DNA of 64,000 nt, taken from the NCBI RefSeq assembly GCF_020510625.1, contig NZ_CP075191.1, forward strand, positions 472,001 to 536,000, read 5' to 3'. Below are positions 1 through 8,963 of the stretch, piece after piece. Under the pieces are notes generated by a model, which was not told where the DNA came from, searched no databases, and saw only the letters and a list, made by a program, of their open reading frames with translations. Position numbers and translations under genes: made by a program. Position 1 is the first letter of the stretch. Every line of letters starts with the position of its first letter. Source of the stretch: Ferribacterium limneticum. Lineage in GTDB: Bacteria; Pseudomonadota; Gammaproteobacteria; Burkholderiales; Rhodocyclaceae.

Positions 1-1
1 C

Positions 2-1351
2 TACCCCTATGACCAGGCCCTGCGCGAGCACGTGGCGGCGATTGCCCGGCAGGTGAAGTTGGTTAACGGCAAACCGCAACTCTCCCTGCCTGCATCGGCT
101 AGAGCCTTATTGCGAGCCGATGAAACGGATAGTGTGTATTTCCATGTGGTGACTTTTGACGGCAAGTTCCTGGCCGGCGACAAAGAACTCCCATTGTTCC
201 AGCTGTCGATCGACGAATCGATGGTGCCCGGTGAGATCTATCAACGAGACGCTGATTTCAAGGGGCAGGATCTTCGCCTGGCATATACCTATCTGGCCGA
301 GCCTAATATGCCAAAGTCCCAGTGGGTGGTCGTCGAAGTCGGCGAGACCACGGAAAAGCGTAGCCAGTTGGCCAACAAGATTGTCGCCAGCGTCATCCTG
401 CCGCAATTCATCATCATCCCGCTGGCGGTCATGCTCGTCTGGTTTGGTCTGTCCCGGGGTTTGCGGCCGCTGACCCGTCTGCGCCAGACCATCGATGCCC
501 GTGAGCCCGATGACTTGTCGCCGATCGCCACGCGCCGGGTTCCCGAAGAGCTTGAGCCGCTGGTCGAGGCCTTCAACGAAATGCTCGAACGGATGAAGCG
601 CAGCGTCGAGGCACAACAGCGCTTTGTCGCCGATGCAGCCCATCAACTACGAACCCCGCTGACGGGATTGAAAACGCAGGCCCAATTCGCCATCCGTGAA
701 ACCGATCCCGAGGCCCTTCGCCACGCTTTGCGCCAGATAGCAAGCGGGGTAGATCGCGCCGGCCGCCTGGTCAATCAACTGCTGACGCTGGCCCGCACCG
801 AAGGCGGTGAGTTGGCGCAGAGTCGCCATGAACCGCTTGATCTTGCACTACTGGTGCGTGAGGTCGTTGAGGATTGGGTTTCGCTCGCTATCGAAAAGAA
901 CATTGATCTTGGTTACGAGTCGGAAGGGCCGGCGATGATCAGCGGAAATGCCTTCCTGCTGTGTGAGTTGGCCAAGAACCTGATCGATAACGCCTTGCGT
1001 TATACGCCGGTTGGTGGTCACGTGACTTGCCGGGTGGTGGCGAACCCCGATACGGTCCTCCTGGAGGTTGAGGACAACGGCGTGGGAATCGGCGAGGAGC
1101 AGGCCGAGCTGGTATTCGAGCGCTTCTATCGGGTTGACGATGCGTCGACAGAAGGTAGTGGCCTTGGCTTGGCCATTGTTCAGGAAATTGCCATGCAACA
1201 CGATTCGCGCGCCAGCTTGCGCCCGAACCCGCTGGGCAAGGGCGCCATCGCCCGAGTCGCGTTTGCCGCCTGGTATCCGCCGCCCTTGCCGCCACCGCCG
1301 CCGGATGATTTCTCCGAGCTATATCGTCAATCGCCACCCATCGGTACCTAA
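2..1351 (+). CDS. Sensor histidine kinase, TctE/QseC type (5' end outside window)
   Basis: The reading frame is open from base 2 and no start is visible, so the N-terminus lies upstream. The first residues (YDQAL) resemble the 2CSK_N periplasmic sensor domain of TctE-like kinases. A single membrane segment follows (around window residues 125-145, IPLAVMLVWFGLSRG), then a HAMP-like linker, the HisKA box with the phospho-accepting His in DAAHQLRTPL, and a HATPase_c domain with the N box (NLIDNALRYTP), DNGVGIG and a G-rich GSGLGLAIV. It should autophosphorylate and pass phosphate to a response regulator, probably encoded just upstream. The C-terminus is Pro-rich (PPPLPPPPPDD). The signal sensed cannot be deduced. 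Confidence 0.93.
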   Translation, partial: YPYDQALREHVAAIARQVKLVNGKPQLSLPASARALLRADETDSVYFHVVTFDGKFLAGDKELPLFQLSIDESMVPGEIYQRDADFKGQDLRLAYTYLAEPNMPKSQWVVVEVGETTEKRSQLANKIVASVILPQFIIIPLAVMLVWFGLSRGLRPLTRLRQTIDAREPDDLSPIATRRVPEELEPLVEAFNEMLERMKRSVEAQQRFVADAAHQLRTPLTGLKTQAQFAIRETDPEALRHALRQIASGVDRAGRLVNQLLTLARTEGGELAQSRHEPLDLALLVREVVEDWVSLAIEKNIDLGYESEGPAMISGNAFLLCELAKNLIDNALRYTPVGGHVTCRVVANPDTVLLEVEDNGVGIGEEQAELVFERFYRVDDASTEGSGLGLAIVQEIAMQHDSRASLRPNPLGKGAIARVAFAAWYPPPLPPPPPDDFSELYRQSPPIGT

Positions 1352-1396
1352 CAGGCAAGAATTGCATCCCCAGTCTTCTGAAAGTGCCGGCGCTAG

Positions 1397-1425
1397 TTGC
1401 GGAGAGCCAGTGACATCGCTATAAT
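1397..1425 (+). promoter_or_regulatory. Sigma70 promoter of tRNA-Phe
   Basis: TTGCGG (1397-1402) and a perfect TATAAT (1420-1425) are separated by 17 bp. They are followed by a GC-rich discriminator (GCGCCC), typical of stringently controlled stable-RNA promoters. The predicted start is about 6 bases before the mature tRNA-Phe 5' end. Confidence 0.75.
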
Positions 1426-1437
1426 GCGCCCTCGTTT

Positions 1438-1513
1438 GGCCAATTAGCTCAGTTGGTAGAGCAGCGGATTGAAAATCCGCGTGTCCGTGGTTCGATTCCG
1501 CGATTGGCCACCA
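1438..1513 (+). tRNA. tRNA-Phe (GAA)
   Basis: The 76-nt cloverleaf has acceptor GGCCAAT pairing with ATTGGCC, an encoded CCA end, D arm GCTC/GAGC, anticodon stem GGATT/AATCC around loop TGAAAA with anticodon GAA, and a normal TTCGATT T loop. The integrase remnant beginning 28 bases downstream and pointing towards it suggests this tRNA was an attachment site. I found no second copy of the tRNA 3' end (attR) elsewhere in the window. Confidence 0.97.
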
Positions 1514-1521
1514 AATTTTTC

Positions 1522-1557
1522 AAGGGGCTTAGCCGAAAGGCTAGGCCCTTTGTTTTT
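1522..1557 (+). terminator. Rho-independent terminator after tRNA-Phe
   Basis: AAGGGGCTTAGCC and GGCTAGGCCCTT pair around a GAAA loop and are followed by a run of T (TTTGTTTTT). It overlaps the last codons of the convergent integrase remnant. Confidence 0.75.
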
Positions 1558-2178
1558 GGTCGCCGTGACAGAAACGTGACAACGTGATCACGTTACCTGC
1601 CGACCCGGTTTCGATCCTGGAAGCCGCTATTGCCAAGTGATCCGTAGCAAACTTGGCATAACGATCCACCATAGACCGCGTTTTCCATCCGCCGAGCTCT
1701 TTGAGTTCATCACAACTGGTTCCAGACTGGCGATGCCAGGAGGCCCAGGTATGGCGCAGATCGTGAAAACGGAAGTCATGCAAACCCGCCTTTTCTAGCG
1801 CAGAAAACCAGCCTTTGTTACTAACATTGGCCTTAATCGGTTCCCCCCGATAGGTAAAGCAGAACTGCGGATGCTTCCCGACCTGATCTTCAAGCGCGGC
1901 AAGTGCATCACGATTTAGCGGGACGCCTCTCGGCGTGCCATTCTTGGTCAGGTTTAACCAGGCGGTCCCTCGATTGAGATCGACCCGGTTCCATTCCAAA
2001 CCCAAAATCTCCCGCGCACGGCATCCGGTTGCCAAAGCAAAACGGACGATGGCAGACAAGTGAGGAGGGCAAACCGCTAATAGTAAGCGTCCGGCCACAA
2101 CCGTCTTTCCACCGAAGCTTCGTTGTCTGAAGATACCTCGCGGACGGGCACCTCAAATTTGTGCCCACGAAGGGATTT

Positions 2179-2565
2179 ATGGACACAAATTCAAAGGCAG
2201 TCATGGCCTCGAAGCGGCGAGGCCCCTACCGGCATCACCCGTTGGCGCAGAAGCGAGCGATCGTTGAAGAAACGCTGCAGCCAGGTGCCTCGGTTGCACA
2301 GATTGCCCGCAAACACGGTGTCAACGCCAACCAGGTATTTTTGTGGCGCAAGATCTACCGTGAGGGACTGCTGCCCGAAGTGAAGCCAGCGCTGTTGCCG
2401 GTCACCCTCACGCCGCTGATGGTCAGCGATCAGTTGCCGGCAGCCAGCAGCTCTGCCAGCACAGGGTGTCTGACGATTGAGTTCGGGCAAGTTCGCGTTC
2501 GCATCGAAGGCCGCCCTGACGCCGAGGTGCTGCGGCTGGTTCTCGCGGCGCTGCAGCAGCGATGA
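2179..2565 (+). CDS. tnpA: IS66 TnpA (accessory HTH protein)
   Basis: This 128-residue protein is the first ORF of the IS66 element, with a helix-turn-helix of the IS66 Orf1 family (SVAQIARKHGVNANQVFLW, residues about 35-55). It is needed with TnpB for IS66 transposition, but its exact role is not settled. An in-frame GTG at 2161 would add six residues; I prefer the ATG at 2179. It overlaps tnpB by 4 bases (ATGA), so the two are translationally coupled. The first two-thirds of this gene recur, inverted, at 4906-5184. Confidence 0.9.
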   Translation: MDTNSKAVMASKRRGPYRHHPLAQKRAIVEETLQPGASVAQIARKHGVNANQVFLWRKIYREGLLPEVKPALLPVTLTPLMVSDQLPAASSSASTGCLTIEFGQVRVRIEGRPDAEVLRLVLAALQQR

Positions 2566-2909
2566 TCGGGCTACCCAGCGGCACCCGGATCTGGCTCGCC
2601 GCCGGCTTGACCGACATGCGTCGCGGCTTTGATGGTCTGGCCAGCATCGTTCAGGAGAAACTCGCCGCCGATCCCTTTGCCGGTCACGTCTTTGTCTTTC
2701 GCGGTCGCCGCGGTGATCTGGTCAAACTGCTCTGGTGGGATGGCGATGGCCTCTGCCTTTTTGCCAAGCGCCTGGAGCGCGACCGCTTCATCTGGCCACA
2801 GGCCAGCGAGGGCTCGGTGCACCTCTCAGGCGCCCAACTTTCCATGCTTCTGGAGGGCATCGACTGGCGTCGCCCGAGTCGCACCGGGCAACCGGAACGG
2901 GCCGCATAA
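2562..2909 (+). CDS. tnpB: IS66 TnpB
   Basis: This 115-residue protein belongs to the IS66 Orf2/TnpB family. It is recognised by TDMRRGFDGLASIV near the N-terminus and by KLLWWDGDGLCLFAKRLE in the middle. The length is normal for the family. It is an accessory protein of IS66 transposition without catalytic residues of its own. The start overlaps the tnpA stop (ATGA), and tnpC follows after 64 bases. Confidence 0.94.
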   Translation: MIGLPSGTRIWLAAGLTDMRRGFDGLASIVQEKLAADPFAGHVFVFRGRRGDLVKLLWWDGDGLCLFAKRLERDRFIWPQASEGSVHLSGAQLSMLLEGIDWRRPSRTGQPERAA

Positions 2910-2973
2910 GAAAGCTGGAAAACCTTGGCTGGCGGGGCTGTTCACCCGTGGGCTATTCGCGTAAACTCGCCGC

Positions 2974-4494
2974 ATGAACAGCGCTCCTCTGCCCCGCGAC
3001 ACCACGACCTTGCAAGCCATGGTGGTCGCCCAGCAAGCAGAAATCGAGCATCTCAAACTGATCATCGCCAAGCTGCGTCGTATGCAGTTCGGCCAGAGCT
3101 CCGAGAAGATCGACGAGATGGTCGGGCAACTCGAACTGGCGCTGGAAGAACTCGAAACCGGCAAAGCGGAACGGGCCGGCATCCCGGAAATCACCCCGGC
3201 CGAAGAAGTCCCCGGCAAACCAGTCCGCAAACCACTGCCGGATCACTTGCCACACGACACCGTGGTTCATCTGCCTGAGCACGCCTGCTGCCCGGACTGC
3301 GGCGGTCATCTCAAGCCGCTGGGTGAGGATGTCTCGGAAGTACTCGACTACGTACCTGCCAGCTTCCGGGTTATTCGCCATGTTCGGCCGAAGCTGGCTT
3401 GTGGCCGTTGCGACACCATCGTTCAGGCACTGGCACCCAGTCGGCCGATTGCCCGAGGCATGGCAGGGTCTGGATTGCTGGCCCATGTGCTGGTCGCCAA
3501 ATATTGCGATCACCTGCCTTTGTATCGGCAGAGCGGTATTTATGCTCGGGAAGGCGTTGATCTGGAACGCTCGACCCTGGCCGAATGGGTCGGGCAATGT
3601 TCAGCGCTGCTGCGCCCCTTGCTGGAACGGCTGCGTCACCACGTGCTGGCCGGCGAGAAGCTGCATGCCGACGATACGCCGGTGCCGGTGCTCGCCCCGG
3701 GCGATGGCAAGACCAAGACCGGGCGGTTATGGACCTATGTCCGCGATGATCGGCCGGCCGGGAACGACATGCCGCCCGCCGTCTGGTTTGCCTACTCACC
3801 AAATCGCAAGGGCGAGCATCCGCAGAGCCACCTAAAATCCTTCAAGGGGATTCTGCAAGCCGATGCCTTTGCCGGTTTCGATGCTTTGTATGCCACGGGT
3901 GACATTCTGGAAGCCGCATGCTGGGCCCACGCCCGCCGCAAGTTCTTCGAGATTCACCAGGCCCAAGGCTCACCGATTGCCGCCGAGGCACTCAAACGAA
4001 TCGCAGCCTTGTATACGATTGAAAGCAAGGTTCGCGGACAACCGCCAGATGTCAGGCTCAAAGGACGGGAACAGGCCAAGCCTATCCTCGAAGAACTCCA
4101 TGCCTGGTTACTGGACACGCGACGACAACTCTCAAAGAAATCCGGCCTGGCGGATGCCATCGGCTACGCCTTGAATCATTGGCAGGCACTGATCCGCTAT
4201 GCCTCGGATGGGCGCATCGAGATCGACAACAATGCGGCTGAACGGGCGCTACGGGCGGTGGCGCTTGGACGCAAGAATTTCCTGTTTGCGGGTTCTGATG
4301 CCGGTGGTGATCGCGCTGCCGCGATTTACAGCCTGGTCGGCTCAGCGAAACTCAACGACCTCGACCCGGAAGCCTATCTGCGTTTCGTCATTGAGCGAAT
4401 TGCTGATTACCGAATCAGCGAACTCGACGACCTGCTGCCTTGGCGTGTCGCCGAGCGGATCGCCAAGACCGAGCATCACGCTGCTGCAGCCTGA
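2974..4494 (+). CDS. tnpC: IS66 TnpC transposase (DDE)
   Basis: This 506-residue protein is full length for the family. An N-terminal coiled-coil region (MVVAQQAEIEHLKLIIAKL) carries the IS66 leucine-zipper motif. It is followed by a zinc-finger-like CCPDCGGH with paired Cys (KLACGRCDT), then the catalytic core with HADDTPVPVL, the DAFAGFDALY region and a C-terminal IDNNAAERALR holding the last acidic residue. It cuts and joins the element ends. No frameshift or missing motif is visible, so the element may still be active. The stop lies 41 bases inside the right IS end. Confidence 0.95.
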   Translation: MNSAPLPRDTTTLQAMVVAQQAEIEHLKLIIAKLRRMQFGQSSEKIDEMVGQLELALEELETGKAERAGIPEITPAEEVPGKPVRKPLPDHLPHDTVVHLPEHACCPDCGGHLKPLGEDVSEVLDYVPASFRVIRHVRPKLACGRCDTIVQALAPSRPIARGMAGSGLLAHVLVAKYCDHLPLYRQSGIYAREGVDLERSTLAEWVGQCSALLRPLLERLRHHVLAGEKLHADDTPVPVLAPGDGKTKTGRLWTYVRDDRPAGNDMPPAVWFAYSPNRKGEHPQSHLKSFKGILQADAFAGFDALYATGDILEAACWAHARRKFFEIHQAQGSPIAAEALKRIAALYTIESKVRGQPPDVRLKGREQAKPILEELHAWLLDTRRQLSKKSGLADAIGYALNHWQALIRYASDGRIEIDNNAAERALRAVALGRKNFLFAGSDAGGDRAAAIYSLVGSAKLNDLDPEAYLRFVIERIADYRISELDDLLPWRVAERIAKTEHHAAAA

Positions 4495-4905
4495 TTCCGA
4501 TTAACTCGGAAAGACGGTGGTGGCCGGACGGTTACCGCTAATAGCCGGTCAGCTTCTTCTCTCGTCAGCCAACGATCCCGCTCAACTTCACCGAGCAGTA
4601 AGCGAACCTTCGGAATGCTATCGATCCATTGCCACTCGTCGCGCGCTGTTCTCAGTAGATTACGGAGCAGAGACAAGTAACGGTTGATCGTCGCGGGCTT
4701 GTTGCCCTTCTTCATCTCCCCCTGGATGATTGACCAGACCACATCGCCATTGATGTGATTGAGCATCAAGCCCCCAAGGTAGGGGTGAAGATTCCTACAA
4801 ATTCGCTGAACATCTCGATAGCTTTTCAGCGTTGCTTTGACTTCAAGATACCTAACAATCGCCTCCTGCCAAGAGCGTTCAGGTTTAAACCCAAAATGTT
4901 GTTCC

Positions 4906-5184
4906 CGGTAGATCTTGCGCCACAAAAATACCTGGTTGGCGTTGACACCGTGTTTGCGGGCAATCTGTGCAACCGAGGCACCTGGCTGCAGCGTTTCTTC
5001 AACGATCGCTCGCTTCTGCGCCAACGGGTGATGCCGGTAGGGGCCTCGCCGCTTCGAGGCCATGACTGCCTTTGAATTTGTGTCCATAAATCCCTTCGTG
5101 GGCACAAATTTGAGGTGCCCGTCCGCGAGGTATCTTCAGACAACGAAGCTTCGGTGGAAAGACGGTTGTGGCCGGACGCTTACG
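4906..5184 (-). mobile_element. Truncated IS66 left end, inverted relative to the intact copy
   Basis: These 279 bases read, on the minus strand, the same as the left end of the intact IS66 (2083-2361). They include the terminal repeat starting GTAAGCGTCC at 5184 and the first 68 codons of tnpA. I see no mismatch over the compared region. The copy stops inside tnpA at about 4906 and continues directly into integrase sequence. The two copies form a long inverted repeat around 4536-4905. Confidence 0.9.
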
Positions 5185-5248
5185 TAGATCGTGCAGAGCC
5201 GCCACCTTCAGATGAATGACCAACTTAAGGCGGTGACGGGGCGATTCA

Positions 5249-5432
5249 GCACATTCGCAGCGTGGGCAAATACCTGGCACGCTGGGGCTTCACGCCGAAA
5301 AAGCCGATCAAGCGTGCCAAGCAAGAAGGCGCAGAAGTCCATTGGAGGGATGAAACGGCGCCGACCAATATCGATATGCGCGGTAGAAGCTTTGATCCCG
5401 CGGGCAAGACCCCTGTGGCAAACAGGAAATAG
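5249..5432 (+). pseudogene. IS630-family transposase, C-part remnant
   Basis: The plus-strand frame reads IRSVGKYLARWGFTPKKP, then KRAKQEGAEVHWRDET and RGRSFDPAGKTPV before a stop at 5430-5432. These are conserved IS630 blocks. About 25 residues normally lying between KRA and EGAE are missing, and everything after GKTPV is lost. The matching N-part lies on the other strand at 33030-33226. The interval 5185-5248 holds no gene. On the minus strand it begins with a short match (IAPS) to IS3 orfB. Confidence 0.8.
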
Positions 5433-5507
5433 GAAAGCGTATTCCCATTCGCACCAAAGCCAAACTATGCGACACAACCAGTACTCACATGATGATGTTG
5501 GACCGGT

Positions 5508-7454
5508 TTATCCAGCTATCCCCTGCGCCTGCGCCTCGGCTTCCTGCTCCAGATAAACCCAGTCGACAATCTCATTGCTCGGCGTGTAGCCAGTGACGAG
5601 TTTTTCCATCATCAAGCGGATGACGCCGACGTCGTTAACATTGAGCGCCATCTCCAGCGCATTCAACTTGGCTTCCAGATCTGCCCAGGGGATGAACTCC
5701 TCGCGGGCTTTCATGATCCTCGAATGAGATGTGGGCTTGGGATTGTCGCCAATCAGCAGCTCTTCATAGAGCTTCTCACCGGGTCGCAGACCCGTGATCT
5801 CGATCTCAATGTCGCCATCGGGGTTCTGCTCGTCCTTCAAAGTTAAACCCGAGAGTTCGATCATCCGCCGCGCTAGGTCCATAATCTTCACCGACTGGCC
5901 CATGTCGAGGACGAATACGTCACCACCCTTGGCCATGGCACCTGCCTGGATTACCAGTTGTGAGGCCTCCGGGATCGTCATGAAGTAGCGTGTGATCTCC
6001 GGATGGGTCAGCGTGATCGGACCGCCGTCACGAATTTGCTGCCGGAACTTTGGCACGACCGAGCCAGAAGAACCCAATACATTACCGAACCGCACCATGC
6101 TGAACTTGGTACCGGGGTTGATAGCAGGTAGTGCTTGCAGAACCATTTCTGCCAATCGTTTGCTGGCGCCCATGATGTTGGTGGGGCGGACAGCCTTGTC
6201 AGTGCTGATCAGGACAAAGTCCGAGACGTCGTTTTCTGCCGCTGCTTGAGCCGTGCGTAGCGTGCCCAGCACGTTGTTTTTGATTCCTTCGGCCGGGTTG
6301 TGCTCAACGAGCGGCACATGCTTGTAGGCGGCAGCGTGATAGACCGTATCTGGGTGCCAAGTGGACATAATCTCGCGCATGCGCTCGTTGTCTTGTACGG
6401 AGGCAAGCAAAGGCACCAACACGATTTCACGGCCGGCGAGCTTTTCTTCGAGTTTTTGGTGAATGCCGTAAAGCGCAAACTCACTCTGCTCGATCAACAG
6501 CAGTTTGCTTGGACCAACCGAGAGGATTTGACGACAGAGTTCGCTACCAATAGAGCCCCCTGCACCCGTCACCATCACGACCTTACTGCGCACATTCATG
6601 GCCAGCAGGATGTGATTGGGCACGACTGGTTCGCGGCCGAGCAGGTCATCGATGTCCAGTTCACGCAGATCGGAGACGCTGACCTTGCCCTGAGCCAGAT
6701 CGGTGACGCTGGGCAGCGTGCGGACTGCCACACGAGCCGTTCGAATCTGTGTCAGGATTTCATTGCGACGCTTACGGCTCAGGCTGGGCATGGCTAGCAA
6801 CACATCGCTGATGGTTAATGTGAAGGCCAGATTGGTAAGGTCCGCAGGGTTGTAGATGGGCAGCCCATTTAATACATGGCCATGCAGACGATCATCGTCG
6901 TCCAGAAACCCGACAACTTTCATCTCGTGGCTGTTGGCCATGGCGGCGACCAATTGACGTCCGGTGGTACCGGCACCATAAACGAGCACCTTGGGCCGAG
7001 AGGCTTGTTTCAGGATGCTCAGGTATTGATCACCCAACCAGACCCGAGCCAGCGCGCGCGATGCGCCAACAAACAGCAGCAGCAATATCGGCTGGATGAT
7101 GCCGACAGTGCGCGGCACGCCTGCCACGCCAATTGCGGTGAAGATGGAGGCATACAACAAACCATAAATACCTACGGCTCGCGCCACCGCCAACAAAGCT
7201 GGCCAGCCGCTGTAGCGGAAGATGGCGCGGTACAGCCCCGACACGATAAAAATGGGCAGCGCGATGCCGATGGAAGCCGCAACGGCCAGCAAAGCATTGA
7301 CAGACAGCGCAACAAACTCACCCAACCGTAGGTAGTAAGCCAGCCAGACAGTTAGGATGCATAGGCATAAATCGACGGCCAAGGCGACGAAGCGCTTTGC
7401 AGCTCTTGGCAACCCCAGAATGGGGGCAGCCAGCTTAAACAGAGGTTGTTTCAT
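5508..7454 (-). CDS. wbpM: Membrane-bound nucleotide-sugar dehydratase, WbpM/FlaA1/CapD family
   Basis: This 648-residue protein has about four N-terminal membrane helices, a first nucleotide-binding module (VLVYGAGTTGRQLV) and a second SDR domain near residue 295 (VTGAGGSIGSELC) with STDKAVRPTNIMGASK carrying the catalytic region. The family converts UDP-GlcNAc to its 4-keto-6-deoxy derivative (C4/C6 dehydration), the first step to FucNAc/QuiNAc-type sugars in O-antigens. The size matches WbpM-type large enzymes rather than the soluble short PseB type. It is the last gene of the polysaccharide operon, directly behind the initiating transferase, an arrangement common in O-antigen loci. Confidence 0.93.
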   Translation of the reverse strand: MKQPLFKLAAPILGLPRAAKRFVALAVDLCLCILTVWLAYYLRLGEFVALSVNALLAVAASIGIALPIFIVSGLYRAIFRYSGWPALLAVARAVGIYGLLYASIFTAIGVAGVPRTVGIIQPILLLLFVGASRALARVWLGDQYLSILKQASRPKVLVYGAGTTGRQLVAAMANSHEMKVVGFLDDDDRLHGHVLNGLPIYNPADLTNLAFTLTISDVLLAMPSLSRKRRNEILTQIRTARVAVRTLPSVTDLAQGKVSVSDLRELDIDDLLGREPVVPNHILLAMNVRSKVVMVTGAGGSIGSELCRQILSVGPSKLLLIEQSEFALYGIHQKLEEKLAGREIVLVPLLASVQDNERMREIMSTWHPDTVYHAAAYKHVPLVEHNPAEGIKNNVLGTLRTAQAAAENDVSDFVLISTDKAVRPTNIMGASKRLAEMVLQALPAINPGTKFSMVRFGNVLGSSGSVVPKFRQQIRDGGPITLTHPEITRYFMTIPEASQLVIQAGAMAKGGDVFVLDMGQSVKIMDLARRMIELSGLTLKDEQNPDGDIEIEITGLRPGEKLYEELLIGDNPKPTSHSRIMKAREEFIPWADLEAKLNALEMALNVNDVGVIRLMMEKLVTGYTPSNEIVDWVYLEQEAEAQAQGIAG

Positions 7455-7461
7455 GGCGTGC

Positions 7462-8016
7462 TCAAAGAGGCTTTATTCGATCGCCGCTGCCAGAGCCCGT
7501 CACTGTTTTTATGATGGACTTGAAGTAAGCCACTATACTCATCTCCCTCAGCATGAGTGCATCCGTTTCTGCAAGCAGTTGGGGAGTGGACATATCGATG
7601 CCTTGAATTTGTGCCAACCCCGTAATTCCTGGACGAGCATCAAAAACCCCCCGCGCTGCGCGCTCAGCAATCAAATCGGTCTGGTTGAACAAGCTTGGCC
7701 TAGGGCCCACCAGACTCATCTCCCCCTTAAGTACATTCCAAAACTGGGGTAACTCATCCAGCTTTGTGCGCCGCAAAAAAAGCCCTATCTTGGTAACAGC
7801 CGATGCATCGGCTAGGTGAGTAGCGACCGATGCCGTATCAGGGCGCATGGTACGGAACTTCACCAAAACGAAAGGCTTTTGATGACGACCGACGCGCTTC
7901 TGAAGAAACAACGGGGAACCGGTGTCGAACAAGCCGATTAGATAAATCAAGGCTAGCAAAGGCCAGCCAAGTAGCAATCCAAGGCCTGAAAACACAACGT
8001 CAAAAAAACGTATCAT
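7462..8016 (-). CDS. Initiating sugar-phosphate (polyprenyl-phosphate) transferase
   Basis: This 184-residue protein is a short monotopic phosphoglycosyl transferase (bacterial sugar transferase family, PglC/WbpL-like size). It has an N-terminal membrane hairpin (residues 5-30, GLGLLLGWPLLALIYLIG) and conserved KFRTM, KLDELPQFWNVLKG and SLVGPRP. It transfers the first sugar-phosphate to undecaprenyl phosphate to start the repeat unit. The start overlaps the stop of the preceding epimerase gene (ATGA). With that SDR and the WbpM homologue it probably makes and loads a FucNAc- or QuiNAc-type first sugar, but the substrate is inferred. Confidence 0.93.
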   Translation of the reverse strand: MIRFFDVVFSGLGLLLGWPLLALIYLIGLFDTGSPLFLQKRVGRHQKPFVLVKFRTMRPDTASVATHLADASAVTKIGLFLRRTKLDELPQFWNVLKGEMSLVGPRPSLFNQTDLIAERAARGVFDARPGITGLAQIQGIDMSTPQLLAETDALMLREMSIVAYFKSIIKTVTGSGSGDRIKPL

Positions 8017-8951
8017 CGTATTATCGTTTGCACTGCGCGACGCAAACCTTCATCGACTGAAACCGGAGGGTGCCAGTTCAGCAGATCTCTGGTTTTCGCA
8101 ATATCCAGTTGCAACGACCCGCACAAGCGCTGATACATGCGTTGTCTATGCACCATAGTTGCCCCCAGTTTGAGAAGTGCAGTGGGCACATAAAACAGGC
8201 GCGCAGATATCCCTAAGGCTACCCCTGCGCGCCTTAACAAATCGGCGGTCGAGAGATCCTCCCCGTCACTAACCAAGAATGTCTCGTTGGCAGCAGCAGG
8301 GTGTTTCAGGCAAGTGATGATCAGGTCGACCAGATTGTCCAAAGCCACCAAACTGCGCCGATTGTTTGTGACGGCGGCCAGTGGCAAAGGTACGCCACCG
8401 ACCAGCCAACGCATCATCGACTCAAAGTTGGCTTTGACTCCGGGTCCATACACTAAAGGAGGGCGAATGATCACCACCTCCATTCCAGTTTCAGTGGCAA
8501 TCTGGCGCAACAGCTGTTCCGCTTCATGCTTGGAGATACCATAAGGGTCTTCCGGAGCAGGCGTATCGTCGGCTTGGAACAGCCGATCTGCCACACTGGT
8601 TTCTCCATTCACCTTAATCGAGCTTAAATACACAAGACGTCTAACGCCCCTAGCTGCAGCCTGGCGGGCAAGATTAAGAGAGCCCTCAACATTAACTGCT
8701 CTGTAAGATTTCAAAGAATCTACCACATCACCCCTTATCACATGGACTAGAGCAGCGAGATGAACAACGACGTCTGGTTGTTTGAGCAATGCAAAATGCC
8801 AATCCGTCTCTGGCCCAACGTTGCCAACAGCAACCTCAACTCCGACAGCCCCGCCCCTAACGGTCGGCACCATTTCAAACCCACGAGATGCTAGCGTGCC
8901 GCAGAGTCGGCGTCCGATGAAGCCGGACGCCCCAGTAACCAGAACTTTCAA
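8013..8951 (-). CDS. NAD-dependent epimerase/reductase (extended SDR)
   Basis: The 312-residue protein has an N-terminal Rossmann motif (VTGASGFIGRRL), the catalytic Tyr/Lys pair in DPYGISKHEAE and SSIKVNG upstream of it. It resembles the 4-epimerases/4-ketoreductases (WbpV/WbpK-like) that sit with WbpM and a PglC/WbpL-type transferase. It probably reduces or epimerises the 4-keto sugar made by WbpM, giving UDP-FucNAc or UDP-QuiNAc. It is coupled to the transferase gene by a 4-base overlap. The exact sugar cannot be read from sequence. Confidence 0.9.
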   Translation of the reverse strand: MKVLVTGASGFIGRRLCGTLASRGFEMVPTVRGGAVGVEVAVGNVGPETDWHFALLKQPDVVVHLAALVHVIRGDVVDSLKSYRAVNVEGSLNLARQAAARGVRRLVYLSSIKVNGETSVADRLFQADDTPAPEDPYGISKHEAEQLLRQIATETGMEVVIIRPPLVYGPGVKANFESMMRWLVGGVPLPLAAVTNNRRSLVALDNLVDLIITCLKHPAAANETFLVSDGEDLSTADLLRRAGVALGISARLFYVPTALLKLGATMVHRQRMYQRLCGSLQLDIAKTRDLLNWHPPVSVDEGLRRAVQTIIR

Positions 8952-8963
8952 GCAACCATCTCC

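Larger units (their letters stand above)
2083..4535 (+). mobile_element. Complete IS66-family insertion sequence
   Basis: The 2453-bp element is bounded by imperfect terminal inverted repeats starting GTAA: GTAAGCGTCCGGCCAC at the left, and GTAACCGTCCGGCCAC read inward from the right. A perfect 8-bp target duplication CGCTAATA lies at 2075-2082 and 4536-4543, the duplication length known for IS66. It carries the three usual genes in order: tnpA, tnpB and tnpC. Confidence 0.97.
1541..4905 (-). pseudogene. Tyrosine-recombinase integrase, split by IS66 and 5'-truncated
   Basis: Two pieces on the minus strand form one phage/island integrase. The N-side piece (4905-4536) carries the core-binding region and ends DRLLA. 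The C-side piece (2082-1541) continues VCPPHLSAIV and holds the catalytic Arg (CRAREI), HDLRHTW box and Tyr (VDRYAKF). Removing the IS (2083-4535) and one 8-bp duplication rejoins the frame exactly, so the insertion is recent and otherwise harmless. The true N-terminus (perhaps 50-80 residues) is lost because the 5' end abuts a truncated IS66 end at 4906. The C-terminus lies beside tRNA-Phe, the usual place for an integrase using a tRNA target. It is unlikely to be functional. Confidence 0.9.

Noticed and set aside
1438..1513. attL/attR pair bounding a genomic island at tRNA-Phe
   Set aside because: The integrase position suggests it, but no repeat of the tRNA 3' end could be found at the right side (near 33.3 kb) or elsewhere in the window.
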